From JAKQHY01 sp034429475 (GTDB lineage: Bacteria; Chloroflexota; Anaerolineae; B4-G1; SLSP01), in NCBI GenBank assembly GCA_034429475.1, contig DAOUGD010000086.1:1-52874 (forward strand): a DNA stretch of 52,874 nt, in the 5' to 3' direction. The notes beneath the pieces are model-generated. The model did not search any database, had not been told where the DNA came from, and was given only the letters and a program-made list of their open reading frames with translations. Of the stretch, positions 25,949-35,073 are shown in pieces; within the stretch, counting starts at the first letter, position 1, and each line of letters begins with the position of its first letter. Position numbers and translations under genes: made by a program.

Positions 25949-26404
25949 TTAAACTTCTGCGACCGGCAGCTTTTTACGACGGGAGCGGGCGATAGCCCAA
26001 AATACCCCGGCAAGCAGCGCCTCAGCGGCAATGATGAGCCACCGCAACCAACCGTAACCGCCCTGTAGCAAAAACAGGATCAGGTCGGCTACAAACAGGA
26101 GCGCCAGTTCGGGCCAGGCGAAGCGGGCAAAACAACGCAGCAGTTCGTTACGCGCCACACTCTTGCGGAAAGATTCCTCTGTGACGGTGGTAATGACCAA
26201 CCAGATCAACCCGACCCCCAGCACGTACACCTTATCATAAAAACGCACGCGCCAACTCCGCGTTATCGAATCTCCTACGTAATACGTCGCCAACAGGGTT
26301 GTCATCGTCTCGCGGCCCACCAGGGCCAACCAGCCGCCCAACACAGCCAGCAAAATCCAGAACAAGTAGGCCGGGATATAGTGATACCAACGTTTCTTTT
26401 CCAT
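25949..26404 (-). CDS. Small polytopic membrane protein of unknown function
   Basis: A 151-residue protein with four likely membrane helices (about 10-32, 56-76, 94-112 and 116-134) and a basic C-terminal tail (RSRRKKLP). No family was recognised. The ATG at 26404 follows a weak AGGAAA site and starts 16 nt after the radical SAM gene, so the two are probably co-transcribed. A start further upstream would overlap that gene by 86 nt and is less likely. Confidence 0.6.
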   Translation of the reverse strand: MEKKRWYHYIPAYLFWILLAVLGGWLALVGRETMTTLLATYYVGDSITRSWRVRFYDKVYVLGVGLIWLVITTVTEESFRKSVARNELLRCFARFAWPELALLFVADLILFLLQGGYGWLRWLIIAAEALLAGVFWAIARSRRKKLPVAEV

Positions 26405-26420
26405 TTCGATTTTTTCCTGA

Positions 26421-28148
26421 TCAGGATGTTTCAGACTCCAGCCACAAGGGTAGCACTTTCCCGCGCTCCCGCAAGTCGCTGGCGTACAAAAAACGCCATA
26501 CATCATTGGTATAGAACTGGCCCCAACGCTTTTCAGGGAGCGTTGTCAGCAACCGGTCCGCCAATATTTCAGCAAACTCCGCGTCTATGCCGGACGCCGG
26601 CTCGTAATCGAAGTAGATCGCCAGGTCGCGCGCCGAGTCGGGGTGAATGCGGCGGATGTTGTACTTCGCCGGCTCGCGGTGCGCCGGCGCGTAGCTTTCC
26701 AGCAAAAACGTCCCCAGGGAGGCCGAATGAATGGCGTCCCGATGCGCGTAGACGAAGTTGACCGTCTCCTGCGCATCGGCCAGCGTCTCGCCGGGGAAGC
26801 CGAAGAAGAAGAAGGCGTGATTCCAGATGCCAGCCGCCGTGCTCTGGCGCAAAATGCGACTCATTTCTTCCGGCTGTGTGCCCTTGACCATCCGGCGGAT
26901 CGTCGGTTCGGCGGCGGTCTCCAGACCGAAGAGCAACATTCGGCAGCCGCCCGCCGCCATTTTTGCCAGCAAGTCGGCGGTCAGCCCACGGTCAAAGCGC
27001 GCACAGCCGCACCAATGGATCGGCGCGCCCAAATCCGCCAGCTTCGTCGCCATGATATTGAGGTTGTGCGGGGTGAAGGCTTCGTCGGCGAAGAAGATGT
27101 GGCGCGCACCGTATTTTTCCCGCAGCGCCAGCATATTCTCCACTACCTGCTCAGCATCAATCTGGCAGAAGGTCTGCGGGCCGCCATACCCTACGTTGCA
27201 AAAGCCGCATTTCCCATGATAGCAGCCGTGCGTGCTCAACAGCGGCAGCACGGGTGTGGGCGTCAGGTAGCGGTCGAGCGGCAGACCAGTAAAGTCGGGC
27301 AGCAGGTTGGGATAGGGGGCGTTCTCCACGGGCGTACTCTTCACAATCCGGCCATCCCGGTAAATCAGGTTCGGAACCTGGGAAAGATCGCCGTGGGCGG
27401 CCAGCGTTTCGGCCAGGCGCGTCAGGGGGACTTCGCCACCGAAAACGATGGCGCTGTCTATCCAATCAAACAACTCCGGCGTGCGGGGAAGCTGCTCGCG
27501 CAACATCGAGATGTGCGGGCCGCCCAGTGTCACGTGACAGGGCAGGCGGGATGCTTTGATCAGGTGCGCCAGCGTCACCGCCGCGAGCATCTGGCTTAAA
27601 GTAGGAACGGAGATGGCGACGATGTCGGGCGGCGCGGCCTTGAGGTCGGCCAACACGCCCCGCCGGAAGATGTCCAGGAATAGGTTGTGTTGGGGATCGC
27701 GGGCCGCCGTCATGAGAGACTCGCAGCTATCTTCCGGCGCGTGGGGGACGTAGCGCGTCAGTTCCAGCGCCGCCGGGTAAAACGGCAGCGAAGCCACCTG
27801 TAAACTTTGCACCAGGGTCAAAAAGGCGGGTAGGCTCGTCGGGCCGTCGAAGAAGGTCGGGCTGCGGAACACGGCCTTGGCGGTCTCCACCTGCGCCGCC
27901 AACTGCGGGACGTCGGCCTGCGCGCGCTCAAGCAGCGCGCGGGGCGCCGGGTGACGCTTCATCCGCCGCAGTCGCTCGCCCGCGCCGGTCAGGTAGTCGT
28001 GGGTCAGGACAGCATCGAAGACTTCGACGTTCAAATCGCGCTGCGCGACGTCAAGGCCCTGCGCCCGCAAATAGGCCGTCAACGTCGGCAGGGCGAGATG
28101 AGGCATGACGGGGTTCCAATGGGATGGGAAAAGCAATAAGATTTTCAT
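26421..28148 (-). CDS. B12-binding-domain-type radical SAM protein
   Basis: A 575-residue protein. The N-terminal 260 residues resemble the cobalamin-binding Rossmann domain (KILLLFPSH, PDIVAISVPTLSQ, VTLGGPHIS), though the D-x-H-x-x-G cobalamin motif is not seen. The radical SAM core has cysteines C309, C314 and C317 (C-Y-H-G-K-C-G-F-C), the C-x4-C-x2-C variant common in this branch, and FFADEAFTPHN after it. Such enzymes catalyse methylations, ring changes or RiPP modifications; no precursor peptide was seen nearby. The small membrane protein follows directly. A perfect 22-bp hairpin lies just upstream of the start. Confidence 0.8.
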   Translation of the reverse strand: MKILLLFPSHWNPVMPHLALPTLTAYLRAQGLDVAQRDLNVEVFDAVLTHDYLTGAGERLRRMKRHPAPRALLERAQADVPQLAAQVETAKAVFRSPTFFDGPTSLPAFLTLVQSLQVASLPFYPAALELTRYVPHAPEDSCESLMTAARDPQHNLFLDIFRRGVLADLKAAPPDIVAISVPTLSQMLAAVTLAHLIKASRLPCHVTLGGPHISMLREQLPRTPELFDWIDSAIVFGGEVPLTRLAETLAAHGDLSQVPNLIYRDGRIVKSTPVENAPYPNLLPDFTGLPLDRYLTPTPVLPLLSTHGCYHGKCGFCNVGYGGPQTFCQIDAEQVVENMLALREKYGARHIFFADEAFTPHNLNIMATKLADLGAPIHWCGCARFDRGLTADLLAKMAAGGCRMLLFGLETAAEPTIRRMVKGTQPEEMSRILRQSTAAGIWNHAFFFFGFPGETLADAQETVNFVYAHRDAIHSASLGTFLLESYAPAHREPAKYNIRRIHPDSARDLAIYFDYEPASGIDAEFAEILADRLLTTLPEKRWGQFYTNDVWRFLYASDLRERGKVLPLWLESETS

Positions 28149-28162
28149 AGTTCACGGGCATG

Positions 28163-28210
28163 AAACGTGAAACGTGAAACGTGAGGTTTCACGTTTCACG
28201 TTTCACGTTT
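28163..28210. repeat. Perfect 22-bp hairpin of AAACGTG words
   Basis: Three AAACGTG units (28163-28183) plus one base pair perfectly with the reverse complement at 28189-28210 around loop GGTT. The same word occurs as TCACGTT in the dnaE leader. It fills the gap between oppD and the radical SAM gene and may act as a terminator or processing site. Confidence 0.9.
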
Positions 28211-28222
28211 TTAATCAATCAC

Positions 28223-29248
28223 TCACGCAGGATTGGCGCACAAATGGCAGCGAACTTTATGACCGGGGGCGACTTCCACCATCGCAGGGGCCACCTGATC
28301 ACACAGCCCTGACTTTAATACGCTACAGCGTGGATGGAACTCGCAACCCTTGGGCAGCGCATACGGGTCCGGCACCATCCCCTTGATGGACGCCAGCCGC
28401 CGCCGTTCTTGCGTCTTCTGCCCCAACCGCGGGATGGACTGCAACAACGCCTTTGTATAGGGATGCAGCGCGCCGTAGAAAATCGTGTCTACGTCCGCCT
28501 CTTCTACCACCTTCCCCATGTACATCACCACCACATGCTCCGTCATCTGCGCTACCACGCCCAGGTTGTGCGTGATGTACATGATCGCCATCCCCAGTTC
28601 GTCCTGGAGCCGCCGCATCAACGTGAGAATCTGCGCTTCGGTCGTCACGTCCAACGCCGTCGTCGGTTCGTCCGCAATCAGCAGGCTCGGATGGCACGAG
28701 AGCGCCATCGCGATCATGGCCCGCTGCCGCATTCCGCCGCTCAACTCGTGTGCGTAGCGATCTACCGTTCGCGTCGGCTGCGGCATTCCCACCAGGTCCA
28801 GCATCTCGATGGCCTTCTCGCGCGCGACGTCTTTGCTTACACCCTGGTGCAGGGAGACGGCTTCCCCGATCTGATTGCCGATGGTATGCACCGGGCTTAG
28901 CGAGGTCATCGGCTCCTGGAACACCATGGCGATCTCTGCCCCACGGATACTGCGCATCACATCGCCCTGCGGCGCGAGTTGCGCCAGATCAAGCGTTTCC
29001 ATCCCCCCACTCTTGCGCCGGTGGTAGAGAATCTCCCCGCCCACCGTTTTGCCAGGCTTAGGCACAATGTTGAGGATCGAGCGCGCCGTCACGCTTTTGC
29101 CACAGCCACTCTCTCCCACCACCCCCAGGGTCTCTCCGCGATGGATGTTGAAATTCGCCCCCTCCACCGCATGCACCGTCCCCTCATCCAGGTAGAAATA
29201 GGTTTGCAGGTTCTTCACTTCTACGAGTAGTTCTCTGTCATCGTTCAC
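28223..29248 (-). CDS. oppD: Opp/Dpp-family ABC transporter ATP-binding protein (OppD-like)
   Basis: A 341-residue ATPase with Walker A GESGCGKS, signature LSGGMRQR, Walker B LLIADEPTTALD and the C-terminal oligopeptide/dipeptide region with cysteines around CEFHPRCSVLKSGLC. It powers the importer together with the other ATPase gene at 33944. The start is GTG, with AGGAG seven nt upstream. It is last in the operon and separated from oppC by about 96 nt of repeat sequence. Confidence 0.85.
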   Translation of the reverse strand: MNDDRELLVEVKNLQTYFYLDEGTVHAVEGANFNIHRGETLGVVGESGCGKSVTARSILNIVPKPGKTVGGEILYHRRKSGGMETLDLAQLAPQGDVMRSIRGAEIAMVFQEPMTSLSPVHTIGNQIGEAVSLHQGVSKDVAREKAIEMLDLVGMPQPTRTVDRYAHELSGGMRQRAMIAMALSCHPSLLIADEPTTALDVTTEAQILTLMRRLQDELGMAIMYITHNLGVVAQMTEHVVVMYMGKVVEEADVDTIFYGALHPYTKALLQSIPRLGQKTQERRRLASIKGMVPDPYALPKGCEFHPRCSVLKSGLCDQVAPAMVEVAPGHKVRCHLCANPA

Positions 29249-29263
29249 AGTTTTACTCCTGTA

Positions 29264-29347
29264 AGTCAGTCCAGTAGTCGTTTGTCAGGTAGTCATTAGT
29301 CCAGTAGCCGGGATATTCGACTATCTGACTATTTGACTATGTGACTA
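29264..29347. repeat. Repeat of TAGTC/GACTA words
   Basis: The right part is GACTATCT, GACTATTT, GACTATGT, GACTA (8-bp period). The left part repeats AGTC and TAGTC in the opposite orientation, so the halves can pair. It lies between oppC and oppD, starting 15 nt upstream of the oppD GTG. Confidence 0.7.
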
Positions 29348-30571
29348 CCGCGCATACGGATCTGCCGCGTCGCGCAGCCCGTCGCCGAGGAAGTTATAGG
29401 CAAAGACGGTCAGGACAACGGCTATCGCCGGGGCAAACAACAACCACGGAGCCTGGGCCAGGGAACGGATGTTCTGCGCTTCCTGAAGCAACACGCCCCA
29501 ACTGATGGCCGGCGCGCGCAATCCCAGGCCGAGATAACTCAGCCCGGTCTCGCCCAAAATTTGACCGGGGATCGAGAGCGTCAAGCTGGCGATGATGTGG
29601 CTCAGGAACGAGGGCACCATATGGCGCATGATGATGCGAAACTCGCTCGAGCCACACAAACGTGCGGCCAGGACGAAATCATCCTGACGCAAAGACAGGA
29701 AACGCCCCCGCACCACCCGCGCCATCCCCGTCCAGCCGACAAGTGAGAGAATGATGGTGATCCCAAAGTACATCTTCACCACCGGCCAGTCGGCCGGCAG
29801 CGCAGCACTGAGCGCCATCCACAGAGGAATCGTGGGAATGGTGCGAATAAACTCAATCACCCGTTGAATCGCCGTATCAATGCGGCCGCCATAATACCCT
29901 GAGATACCTCCCAACACGATGCCAAGGGCCAAGCTCAAAAAGACGCCAATCACGCCGATCGAAAGCGAGAGCCGCGCGCCGTAGCAAAGCCGCGAGAAAA
30001 GGTCGCGCCCCATCCGGTCGGCGCCGAAGAGGAAGACGCCCTGGTCTTCAATGTCCGGCCCCAGTCCGAACAGGTGGATATCGCTCTCCCAGATTCCCCA
30101 GAGTTTGTAAGGCTCGCCTTTCACAAAAAAGTAAACCGGATAAGTAATCTCATTGTTCTCAGTGTAAATATCGCGCAACGTTTCCGGGTCTTTCGACCGG
30201 TCGCGATGGTAGATAAAAGGTGCGCGCAACTTGCCCGTTGCATCCACGATGCGCAAGGGAGTTGGCGGCGCCATTTTGTAGCGGATGAAGTAGGCTTCAG
30301 GATTGTAGGGCGCGACAAATTCACAAAAGATGCCGATCAGGTAAAACACGATCAGGATGCCGGCGCCCACCAGCGCCATCTTGTGTTTGCGGAATTTCCA
30401 CCACATCAGTTGCCATTGCCCGGCAACATACAGCCGATCCTCTTCTGCATCCAACACTGCGGTCGGTGCCTCCAAATGCTCTTCTGAGTTAGACTCCAAC
30501 GGAGAACATTCCTGGGCGGTCGCAGCCTGAACTTCGGCGGTGTTTAGGTCTTGGGGTTCAGAAACGGTCAT
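29345..30571 (-). CDS. oppC: Opp/Dpp-family ABC transporter permease (OppC-like)
   Basis: A 408-residue permease with six membrane helices. The first follows a 65-residue acidic N-terminal extension (KMALVGAGILIVFYLIGIF). A long extracytoplasmic insert of about 75 residues separates helices 1 and 2. FVLAARLCGSSEFRIIMRHM is the EAA loop that docks the ATPase. The long insert and the LacI-like operator upstream suggest oligosaccharides as well as peptides as possible cargo. ATG 30571 is preferred because GGAGG lies seven nt upstream; a GTG one codon earlier is also possible. The oppB stop lies 2 nt upstream, so translation is tightly linked. Confidence 0.85.
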   Translation of the reverse strand: MTVSEPQDLNTAEVQAATAQECSPLESNSEEHLEAPTAVLDAEEDRLYVAGQWQLMWWKFRKHKMALVGAGILIVFYLIGIFCEFVAPYNPEAYFIRYKMAPPTPLRIVDATGKLRAPFIYHRDRSKDPETLRDIYTENNEITYPVYFFVKGEPYKLWGIWESDIHLFGLGPDIEDQGVFLFGADRMGRDLFSRLCYGARLSLSIGVIGVFLSLALGIVLGGISGYYGGRIDTAIQRVIEFIRTIPTIPLWMALSAALPADWPVVKMYFGITIILSLVGWTGMARVVRGRFLSLRQDDFVLAARLCGSSEFRIIMRHMVPSFLSHIIASLTLSIPGQILGETGLSYLGLGLRAPAISWGVLLQEAQNIRSLAQAPWLLFAPAIAVVLTVFAYNFLGDGLRDAADPYAR

Positions 30572-30573
30572 CA

Positions 30574-31563
30574 CTAACCCTCCATGCGGATGCGCGGATC
30601 AACCCACGCGAGCAAAACATCAGAAACGAGCGTACCGATGACGGTCAGGACACTCAACAGGAATAGAAAGCTGCCGGCCAGATACATATCCTGAGAACGC
30701 AGGGCGCGCAGCATCATCGGGCCGTTTGTCTGCAAGCTGAGCACCACAGCAATCAACGTCTGCCCAGAGATTAACCCAGCCAGCGTCCAACCCACGGTGC
30801 TGAAGAAGGGGTTCATCGCCACCCGCACCGGATATTTCCATACCAAGTTACGCTCGCGCAAGCCCTTAGCGCGCGCAGTTTCTACGTAGGGTTTGTTTAG
30901 CTCGTCCAGCACATTGGCGCGCGTGGTGCGAATGCTGCCGGCGGTGCTTTCAAAGGCAATCACGACGACAGGAATCCACAGATGTTTCAGCATATCCACC
31001 ACTTTGGCCCAACTCCACGGTTCGAGAATATACTCCTCGGAGAACAGCCCGCCGACGTTCAACCCGAACTGGCGCATGGCGACCCACATCACCACCATGG
31101 CCAGCATGAACCCCGGTGTGCCCGCTCCGATAAAACTGAGCGCAGAAAAGAGATAATCGGGAATCGAGTATTGATGGGTGGCGGAAAACACTCCCACCGG
31201 AATAGCCACAAACCAACTCACTAAAATAGAAATAAGGGAAAGGAACACCGTCAAGGCCATGCGTTCCCAGATCAATTCTTTCACCGGCTTGCGCCACTCC
31301 ATAGATTGTCCCCAATCGCCGCGCAGGAGAATGCCCGACATCCATTTGTAGTATTGCACATAGATAGGCTCCCCAAGCCCGTAGCGTTCTCGCAGCGAGG
31401 CCAGTTCGGCCTCGTCCACGGCGTCGCCCGTCGCGCGCAGGGTCGCCGCATACGATGTCAAGTAATCGCCCGGCGGGAGTTGGATGATGATGAAAGAGAT
31501 CATTGAGATGACAATCAGAGTAGGAATCATCATACCGATACGGCGGAGAATGTAACCTAACAT
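30574..31563 (-). CDS. oppB: Opp/Dpp-family ABC transporter permease (OppB-like)
   Basis: A 329-residue permease with six membrane helices. It opens with MLGYILRRIGMMIPTLIVIS, the standard OppB start, and carries the EAA-type loop PYVETARAKGLRERNL before the last helices. It forms the membrane channel with OppC. It is directly coupled to oppC downstream. The gap to oppA is 174 nt and contains a TAGGGAG repeat and a GC-rich hairpin, so permease levels may be lower than those of the binding protein. Confidence 0.85.
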   Translation of the reverse strand: MLGYILRRIGMMIPTLIVISMISFIIIQLPPGDYLTSYAATLRATGDAVDEAELASLRERYGLGEPIYVQYYKWMSGILLRGDWGQSMEWRKPVKELIWERMALTVFLSLISILVSWFVAIPVGVFSATHQYSIPDYLFSALSFIGAGTPGFMLAMVVMWVAMRQFGLNVGGLFSEEYILEPWSWAKVVDMLKHLWIPVVVIAFESTAGSIRTTRANVLDELNKPYVETARAKGLRERNLVWKYPVRVAMNPFFSTVGWTLAGLISGQTLIAVVLSLQTNGPMMLRALRSQDMYLAGSFLFLLSVLTVIGTLVSDVLLAWVDPRIRMEG

Positions 31564-31583
31564 ACTTCACCTCTAGCTTATGA

Positions 31584-31633
31584 ATTAGGGAGTAGGGAGT
31601 AGGGAATAAGGATTAGGGAGCAGGGAATAGGAA
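31584..31633. repeat. AGTAGGG-type 7-bp repeat
   Basis: ATTAGGG, AGTAGGG, AGTAGGG, AATAAGG, ATTAGGG, AGCAGGG and AATAGG follow in series with a 7-bp period, 20 nt upstream of the oppB start. Confidence 0.8.
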
Positions 31634-31686
31634 GCAAACAGTTTATATGCGCCTGCTTTCCATTCCCCGCCCCCCACTCCGGCAGA

Positions 31687-31720
31687 TTGGAGGGCAGACC
31701 CACCAGGGTCCACCCTCCAA
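31687..31720. terminator. GC-rich hairpin after oppA, possible attenuator
   Basis: TTGGAGGG pairs with CCCTCCAA, with an inner ACCC/GGGT pair. It follows the oppA stop by 17 nt on the minus strand. No T tract follows, so partial termination or 3'-end protection of the binding-protein mRNA is more likely than full termination. Confidence 0.45.
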
Positions 31721-31737
31721 ATGTGCTGCACAACGAA

Positions 31738-33837
31738 CTAAGCGGTGTGGCTCTCCGGGTCGTCCCAGAAGAAGGATTCGGACTGCAAGAATTGTTCGTC
31801 GCCGGTGGTATCGTCGTTCGGATAACCATCGAGGACGTTCATGAAGCCATTCTTGGCAATGGTAGGCGAGGGTTTCTCTCCCAGGAGGCCGATCATGGGC
31901 AGTTCCTCGGCCCAGATATCCAGAATACCCTCGAACAACTTATTCTGCTTGGCCTGATCGGGTTCCACCGCAACCTGGTTATCCCAGATGTCCCAGATTT
32001 TATAGATGAAGTGTCCATCCGGCGGTTTGACGGCATTGGCGTCTTCGGGGTTGTTGTAGTAGAAGCCAAAACCAGGGCACCAGGGGCGGTCGGGCTGCAC
32101 ACCACGGAAGATAATGGCGCCCGGCACCAGCGGGAGGACCGTGCGGTCGCCGCCCCAGTAGGCCGCCTCGATTTCGTTGGCGCTGTAGTGCTCGGAGTAG
32201 AGGGCGCGCTCGAAGTACTTGTAGGTGGCCTTGATGCCAACGGCCTCCAGGTACTTGCAGACCAGTTGCACGGAATCTTCTTCCGGCGTGCCGGCCTCGG
32301 CGGTTCCCTCGACCATGAAGCTGATGGGACCGCTGCCATCCTTGTACAGCCGGATGCCGTCAGAGTCTTTCTTATCATAACCGGCGGCATCGAGCAGCGC
32401 GTTAGCCTTATCAGGATCGTATTCGATGTAGGCTTCAGAGAGTTTCGGGTAGTAGTTAGGCGACATCGGCAGTGGGCTGTACTGGCGCGGAGTATACAAG
32501 CCGTTGAAGCACAGCTCATTGATCTCGTCGCGGTTGACCGCGTGGGAGATGGCGATGCGCACGTCGCGGGTGTTGAAGAACTCGTTGAGCAACGGATTCT
32601 TGGTGGAGAGGTTGAGCTGCAAAGCCTCGTGACCGGCATTGACGCCAACGAGCACGCGGTAGTCGCCATTCTCCTCGTTTTCTTTGTAGAGCGTATAGTT
32701 GCCGGCGGTGATGTGGCGGGCCTGGTAGTCAATCTCGCCGTTGATGATCCACATGTTGAGCATCTCGGCATTCTCGAACAAGCGGTGGGTGACGGTGTCA
32801 ATGTAGGGAACCTGATTGCCTTCCGGGTCCGTAGCATAGTAGTAGGGGTTGCGTTCCATCACGAAGCGCTCTTCGGCCAATGAACCTTTCAACAGCCATG
32901 GCGTGATCTGTGGGCGGTCCGGATTCAGGTCAAAGCGGTTGCGATGGTCGTTGAAGTATTGGACCCAACTGTCGAAACCGGCCTCTTTGATCTTGGCCTC
33001 CAAAGCCGCCTTATCATCCACCAGATCCATATGCCACTGCGCCATATAATGCCCCGGCGTCAGCCAACCGTTGATGCTGCGCGTACCGCCACCTTCGTAG
33101 AACAGCATCGGTTTGGGTAGTGCAAATTTGAACACTACCGTGTAATCATCTGGAAACTCCATTTCGCAGATGGTCCATTTACCATCCGCCCCACGGGTAG
33201 CGTGTGACTGGGGAGGGGTGGTGGTCAGTTCCGTGTTTTTAACCTGGTATTCGAAGAACCACTTGAAGTGTTCGCTGGTCAGCGGCACCCCATCAGAGAA
33301 CTTGACGCCCTTGCGCAGGTGGAATGTCCAGGTTGTGGCATCGGGCGAGACATCCCAACTTTCCAGCAGTTTGGGCTTCATAACGAGGTCCTTATCAAAC
33401 CAGGCCAACGTCCGGTCGTTGAGCTTGGTGGGTCCCCAGCGGTCGGAGACGCCGTTAAACGCACGACGCCAGTTGCCGCCGTACTTGCCGATACTCTCGG
33501 CAACCTCGACGATGTAGGGATTCATCGGCAGCCGCTCATCCACGGGGGGCAGCGTGCCGGCCTTGACTAGTTCCTCCAACATCGGGGCTTCCTTAAACTT
33601 GCTGACCGGTTCAGGAACCGCGGTAGGCTCGGGGGCCTTGGTAGCTTCAGGGGCCTTGGTAGCTTCGGGGGCCTTGGTAGCTTCGGGGGCCTTGGTAGCT
33701 TCGGGCGCCTTAGTGGCCTCAGGGGCCTTGGTGGGTTCCGCCGTCGGCTGACCGCACGCGGCCAAAACCGCGCCCGCGGTCGTCAGCGCCGAAATTTGGA
33801 TGAACTCACGACGTGTTAATTTACGTCCCTGCTTCAT
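31738..33837 (-). CDS. oppA: Extracytoplasmic solute-binding lipoprotein of the Opp/Dpp family (OppA-like)
   Basis: A 699-residue family 5 solute-binding protein. The leader has a twin-arginine-like RREFIQ and the lipobox LAAC (C28). Next comes a linker of six T-K-A-P-E-A/P hexapeptides (residues 36-71), then the binding domain with WTFHLRKGVKFSDGVPLTSE near residue 170, the family signature. It captures the substrate outside the cell and delivers it to OppBC. At about 630 residues of mature domain it belongs to the large subgroup that often binds oligosaccharides. The ATG at 33837 has AAGGAGG upstream; a TTG three codons earlier overlaps the spacer. Confidence 0.85.
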   Translation of the reverse strand: MKQGRKLTRREFIQISALTTAGAVLAACGQPTAEPTKAPEATKAPEATKAPEATKAPEATKAPEATKAPEPTAVPEPVSKFKEAPMLEELVKAGTLPPVDERLPMNPYIVEVAESIGKYGGNWRRAFNGVSDRWGPTKLNDRTLAWFDKDLVMKPKLLESWDVSPDATTWTFHLRKGVKFSDGVPLTSEHFKWFFEYQVKNTELTTTPPQSHATRGADGKWTICEMEFPDDYTVVFKFALPKPMLFYEGGGTRSINGWLTPGHYMAQWHMDLVDDKAALEAKIKEAGFDSWVQYFNDHRNRFDLNPDRPQITPWLLKGSLAEERFVMERNPYYYATDPEGNQVPYIDTVTHRLFENAEMLNMWIINGEIDYQARHITAGNYTLYKENEENGDYRVLVGVNAGHEALQLNLSTKNPLLNEFFNTRDVRIAISHAVNRDEINELCFNGLYTPRQYSPLPMSPNYYPKLSEAYIEYDPDKANALLDAAGYDKKDSDGIRLYKDGSGPISFMVEGTAEAGTPEEDSVQLVCKYLEAVGIKATYKYFERALYSEHYSANEIEAAYWGGDRTVLPLVPGAIIFRGVQPDRPWCPGFGFYYNNPEDANAVKPPDGHFIYKIWDIWDNQVAVEPDQAKQNKLFEGILDIWAEELPMIGLLGEKPSPTIAKNGFMNVLDGYPNDDTTGDEQFLQSESFFWDDPESHTA
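33625..33732. repeat. 18-bp coding tandem repeat (T-K-A-P-E-A linker)
   Basis: Six 18-bp units encode the hexapeptide linker after the lipid anchor of OppA. Units differ by single silent changes. Slippage could change linker length in steps of six residues without frameshift. Confidence 0.9.
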
Positions 33838-33943
33838 AGATTTCAACCTCCTTATGGTTAACGAATGGTATAACAGACAATCAACGACAGGTAATTTATG
33901 CTTATCGTCAGTTCTATGCTAATCCACCTCCTTCTTGATAGTC

Positions 33944-34990
33944 CTATGCTGTTGTCACCGTGCTGACTACACCCTGTAAACTCAGTTCGTCCGCCCGGTG
34001 ACAACTCACAAAATGCTCCTTACCCAACTCCTGCAACTGCGGCTCTTCCTGAGAGCAACGATCGATCGCATAGCGGCAGCGGGGATGGAAATAACACCCG
34101 CTTGGCGGGTTGGCCGGGTCGGCCACGTCGCCGGCCAACACAATCGGCTCGGTGCGGCGGCGTGGGTCTGGCTTGGGCACTGCCGAGAGCAACGCTTCCG
34201 TATACGGATGGAGGGGGTTGAGGAACAACTGGTCGGTCAGGGCGCTCTCCACCAACTTGCCCACGTACATCACCGCCACCCGGTTGCTGATGTGTTCCAC
34301 CACGCTCAGGTCATGGGAAACAAAGAGATACGTCAGACCAAATTCGGCCTGCAAATCCTGCAATAAGTTCAACGTCTGCGCCTGGATTGACACGTCCAAC
34401 GCGGAAACCGGCTCGTCGCACACCACCAACTGGGGATTGAGCGCCAGCGCGCGCGCCACACCGATACGTTGGCGCTGCCCGCCGCTGAAGGCGTGAGGAT
34501 AGCGGGTCATATATTCCGGGCGCAGCCCCACCACGCGCAGCAGTTCCGCCACGCGATCCTGCAATTCTCCGCCGCGCGCCACCCCGTTAACCAACAGAGG
34601 TTCCCCTACAATCTGGAGCAAGGTCATGCGGGGATTAAGGGAGGAATAAGGGTCCTGGAAAATCATCTGCATGTTTTGACGCAACTGCTTGAGTTGTTGC
34701 CGGTCCAGGTCAGGCACGTTCACTCGCCCCAGCTTGCGGTCGTTAAACCAGATTTCGCCGCCGGTCAATTCATAGGCCCGCAAAATTAACCGCCCTGTCG
34801 TTGTTTTGCCACAGCCACTTTCACCGACCAGTCCCAGGGTTTCCCCCTCGCGGATAAAAAAGCTGACGCCATCTACAGCCTTGACATAACCAACCGTGCG
34901 AGTGGAAAAAAATCCTTTACGAATGGGGAAGTGTTTTTTCAGGTCTTTGACTTCGAGTAACAAAGGACGCTCCTGGACGTTTTCAGCCAT
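33944..34990 (-). CDS. oppF: Opp/Dpp-family ABC transporter ATP-binding protein (OppF-like)
   Basis: A 348-residue ATPase with Walker A GESGCGKT, signature FSGGQRQR, Walker B LVVCDEPVSALD and the C-terminal oligopeptide region with cysteines in GCYFHPRCRYAIDRC. Unusually, this ATPase is first in the operon and the other (oppD) last. It has the best promoter of the cluster just upstream, with a LacI-like palindrome over the start of transcription. A gap of 106 nt separates it from oppA. Confidence 0.85.
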   Translation of the reverse strand: MAENVQERPLLLEVKDLKKHFPIRKGFFSTRTVGYVKAVDGVSFFIREGETLGLVGESGCGKTTTGRLILRAYELTGGEIWFNDRKLGRVNVPDLDRQQLKQLRQNMQMIFQDPYSSLNPRMTLLQIVGEPLLVNGVARGGELQDRVAELLRVVGLRPEYMTRYPHAFSGGQRQRIGVARALALNPQLVVCDEPVSALDVSIQAQTLNLLQDLQAEFGLTYLFVSHDLSVVEHISNRVAVMYVGKLVESALTDQLFLNPLHPYTEALLSAVPKPDPRRRTEPIVLAGDVADPANPPSGCYFHPRCRYAIDRCSQEEPQLQELGKEHFVSCHRADELSLQGVVSTVTTA

Positions 34991-35054
34991 AATTTCTTTT
35001 CCTTATGTTGTTGATCTGTGGCGCACTCACCCGTGTCACCTGTCGTGAGCGGTA

Positions 35055-35070
35055 ACGTGAACGTTCACGT
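35055..35070. promoter_or_regulatory. LacI-type operator candidate
   Basis: ACGTGAACGTTCACGT is a perfect 16-bp palindrome with the central CG typical of LacI/GalR-family operators. It lies 3 bp downstream of the -10 box, over the expected transcription start of the oppF operon, where a bound repressor would block initiation. No LacI-family regulator gene lies in this window. Confidence 0.6.
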
Positions 35071-35073
35071 CCA

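Noticed and set aside
25756..26031. 92-codon N-terminal extension of the 867-residue protein
   Set aside because: It translates the CAAAG-family hairpin and a gene gap; the ATG at 25755 has a ribosome site.
26421..28148. RiPP biosynthetic cluster around the radical SAM gene
   Set aside because: No precursor-like small ORF, leader peptidase or dedicated exporter was seen next to it.
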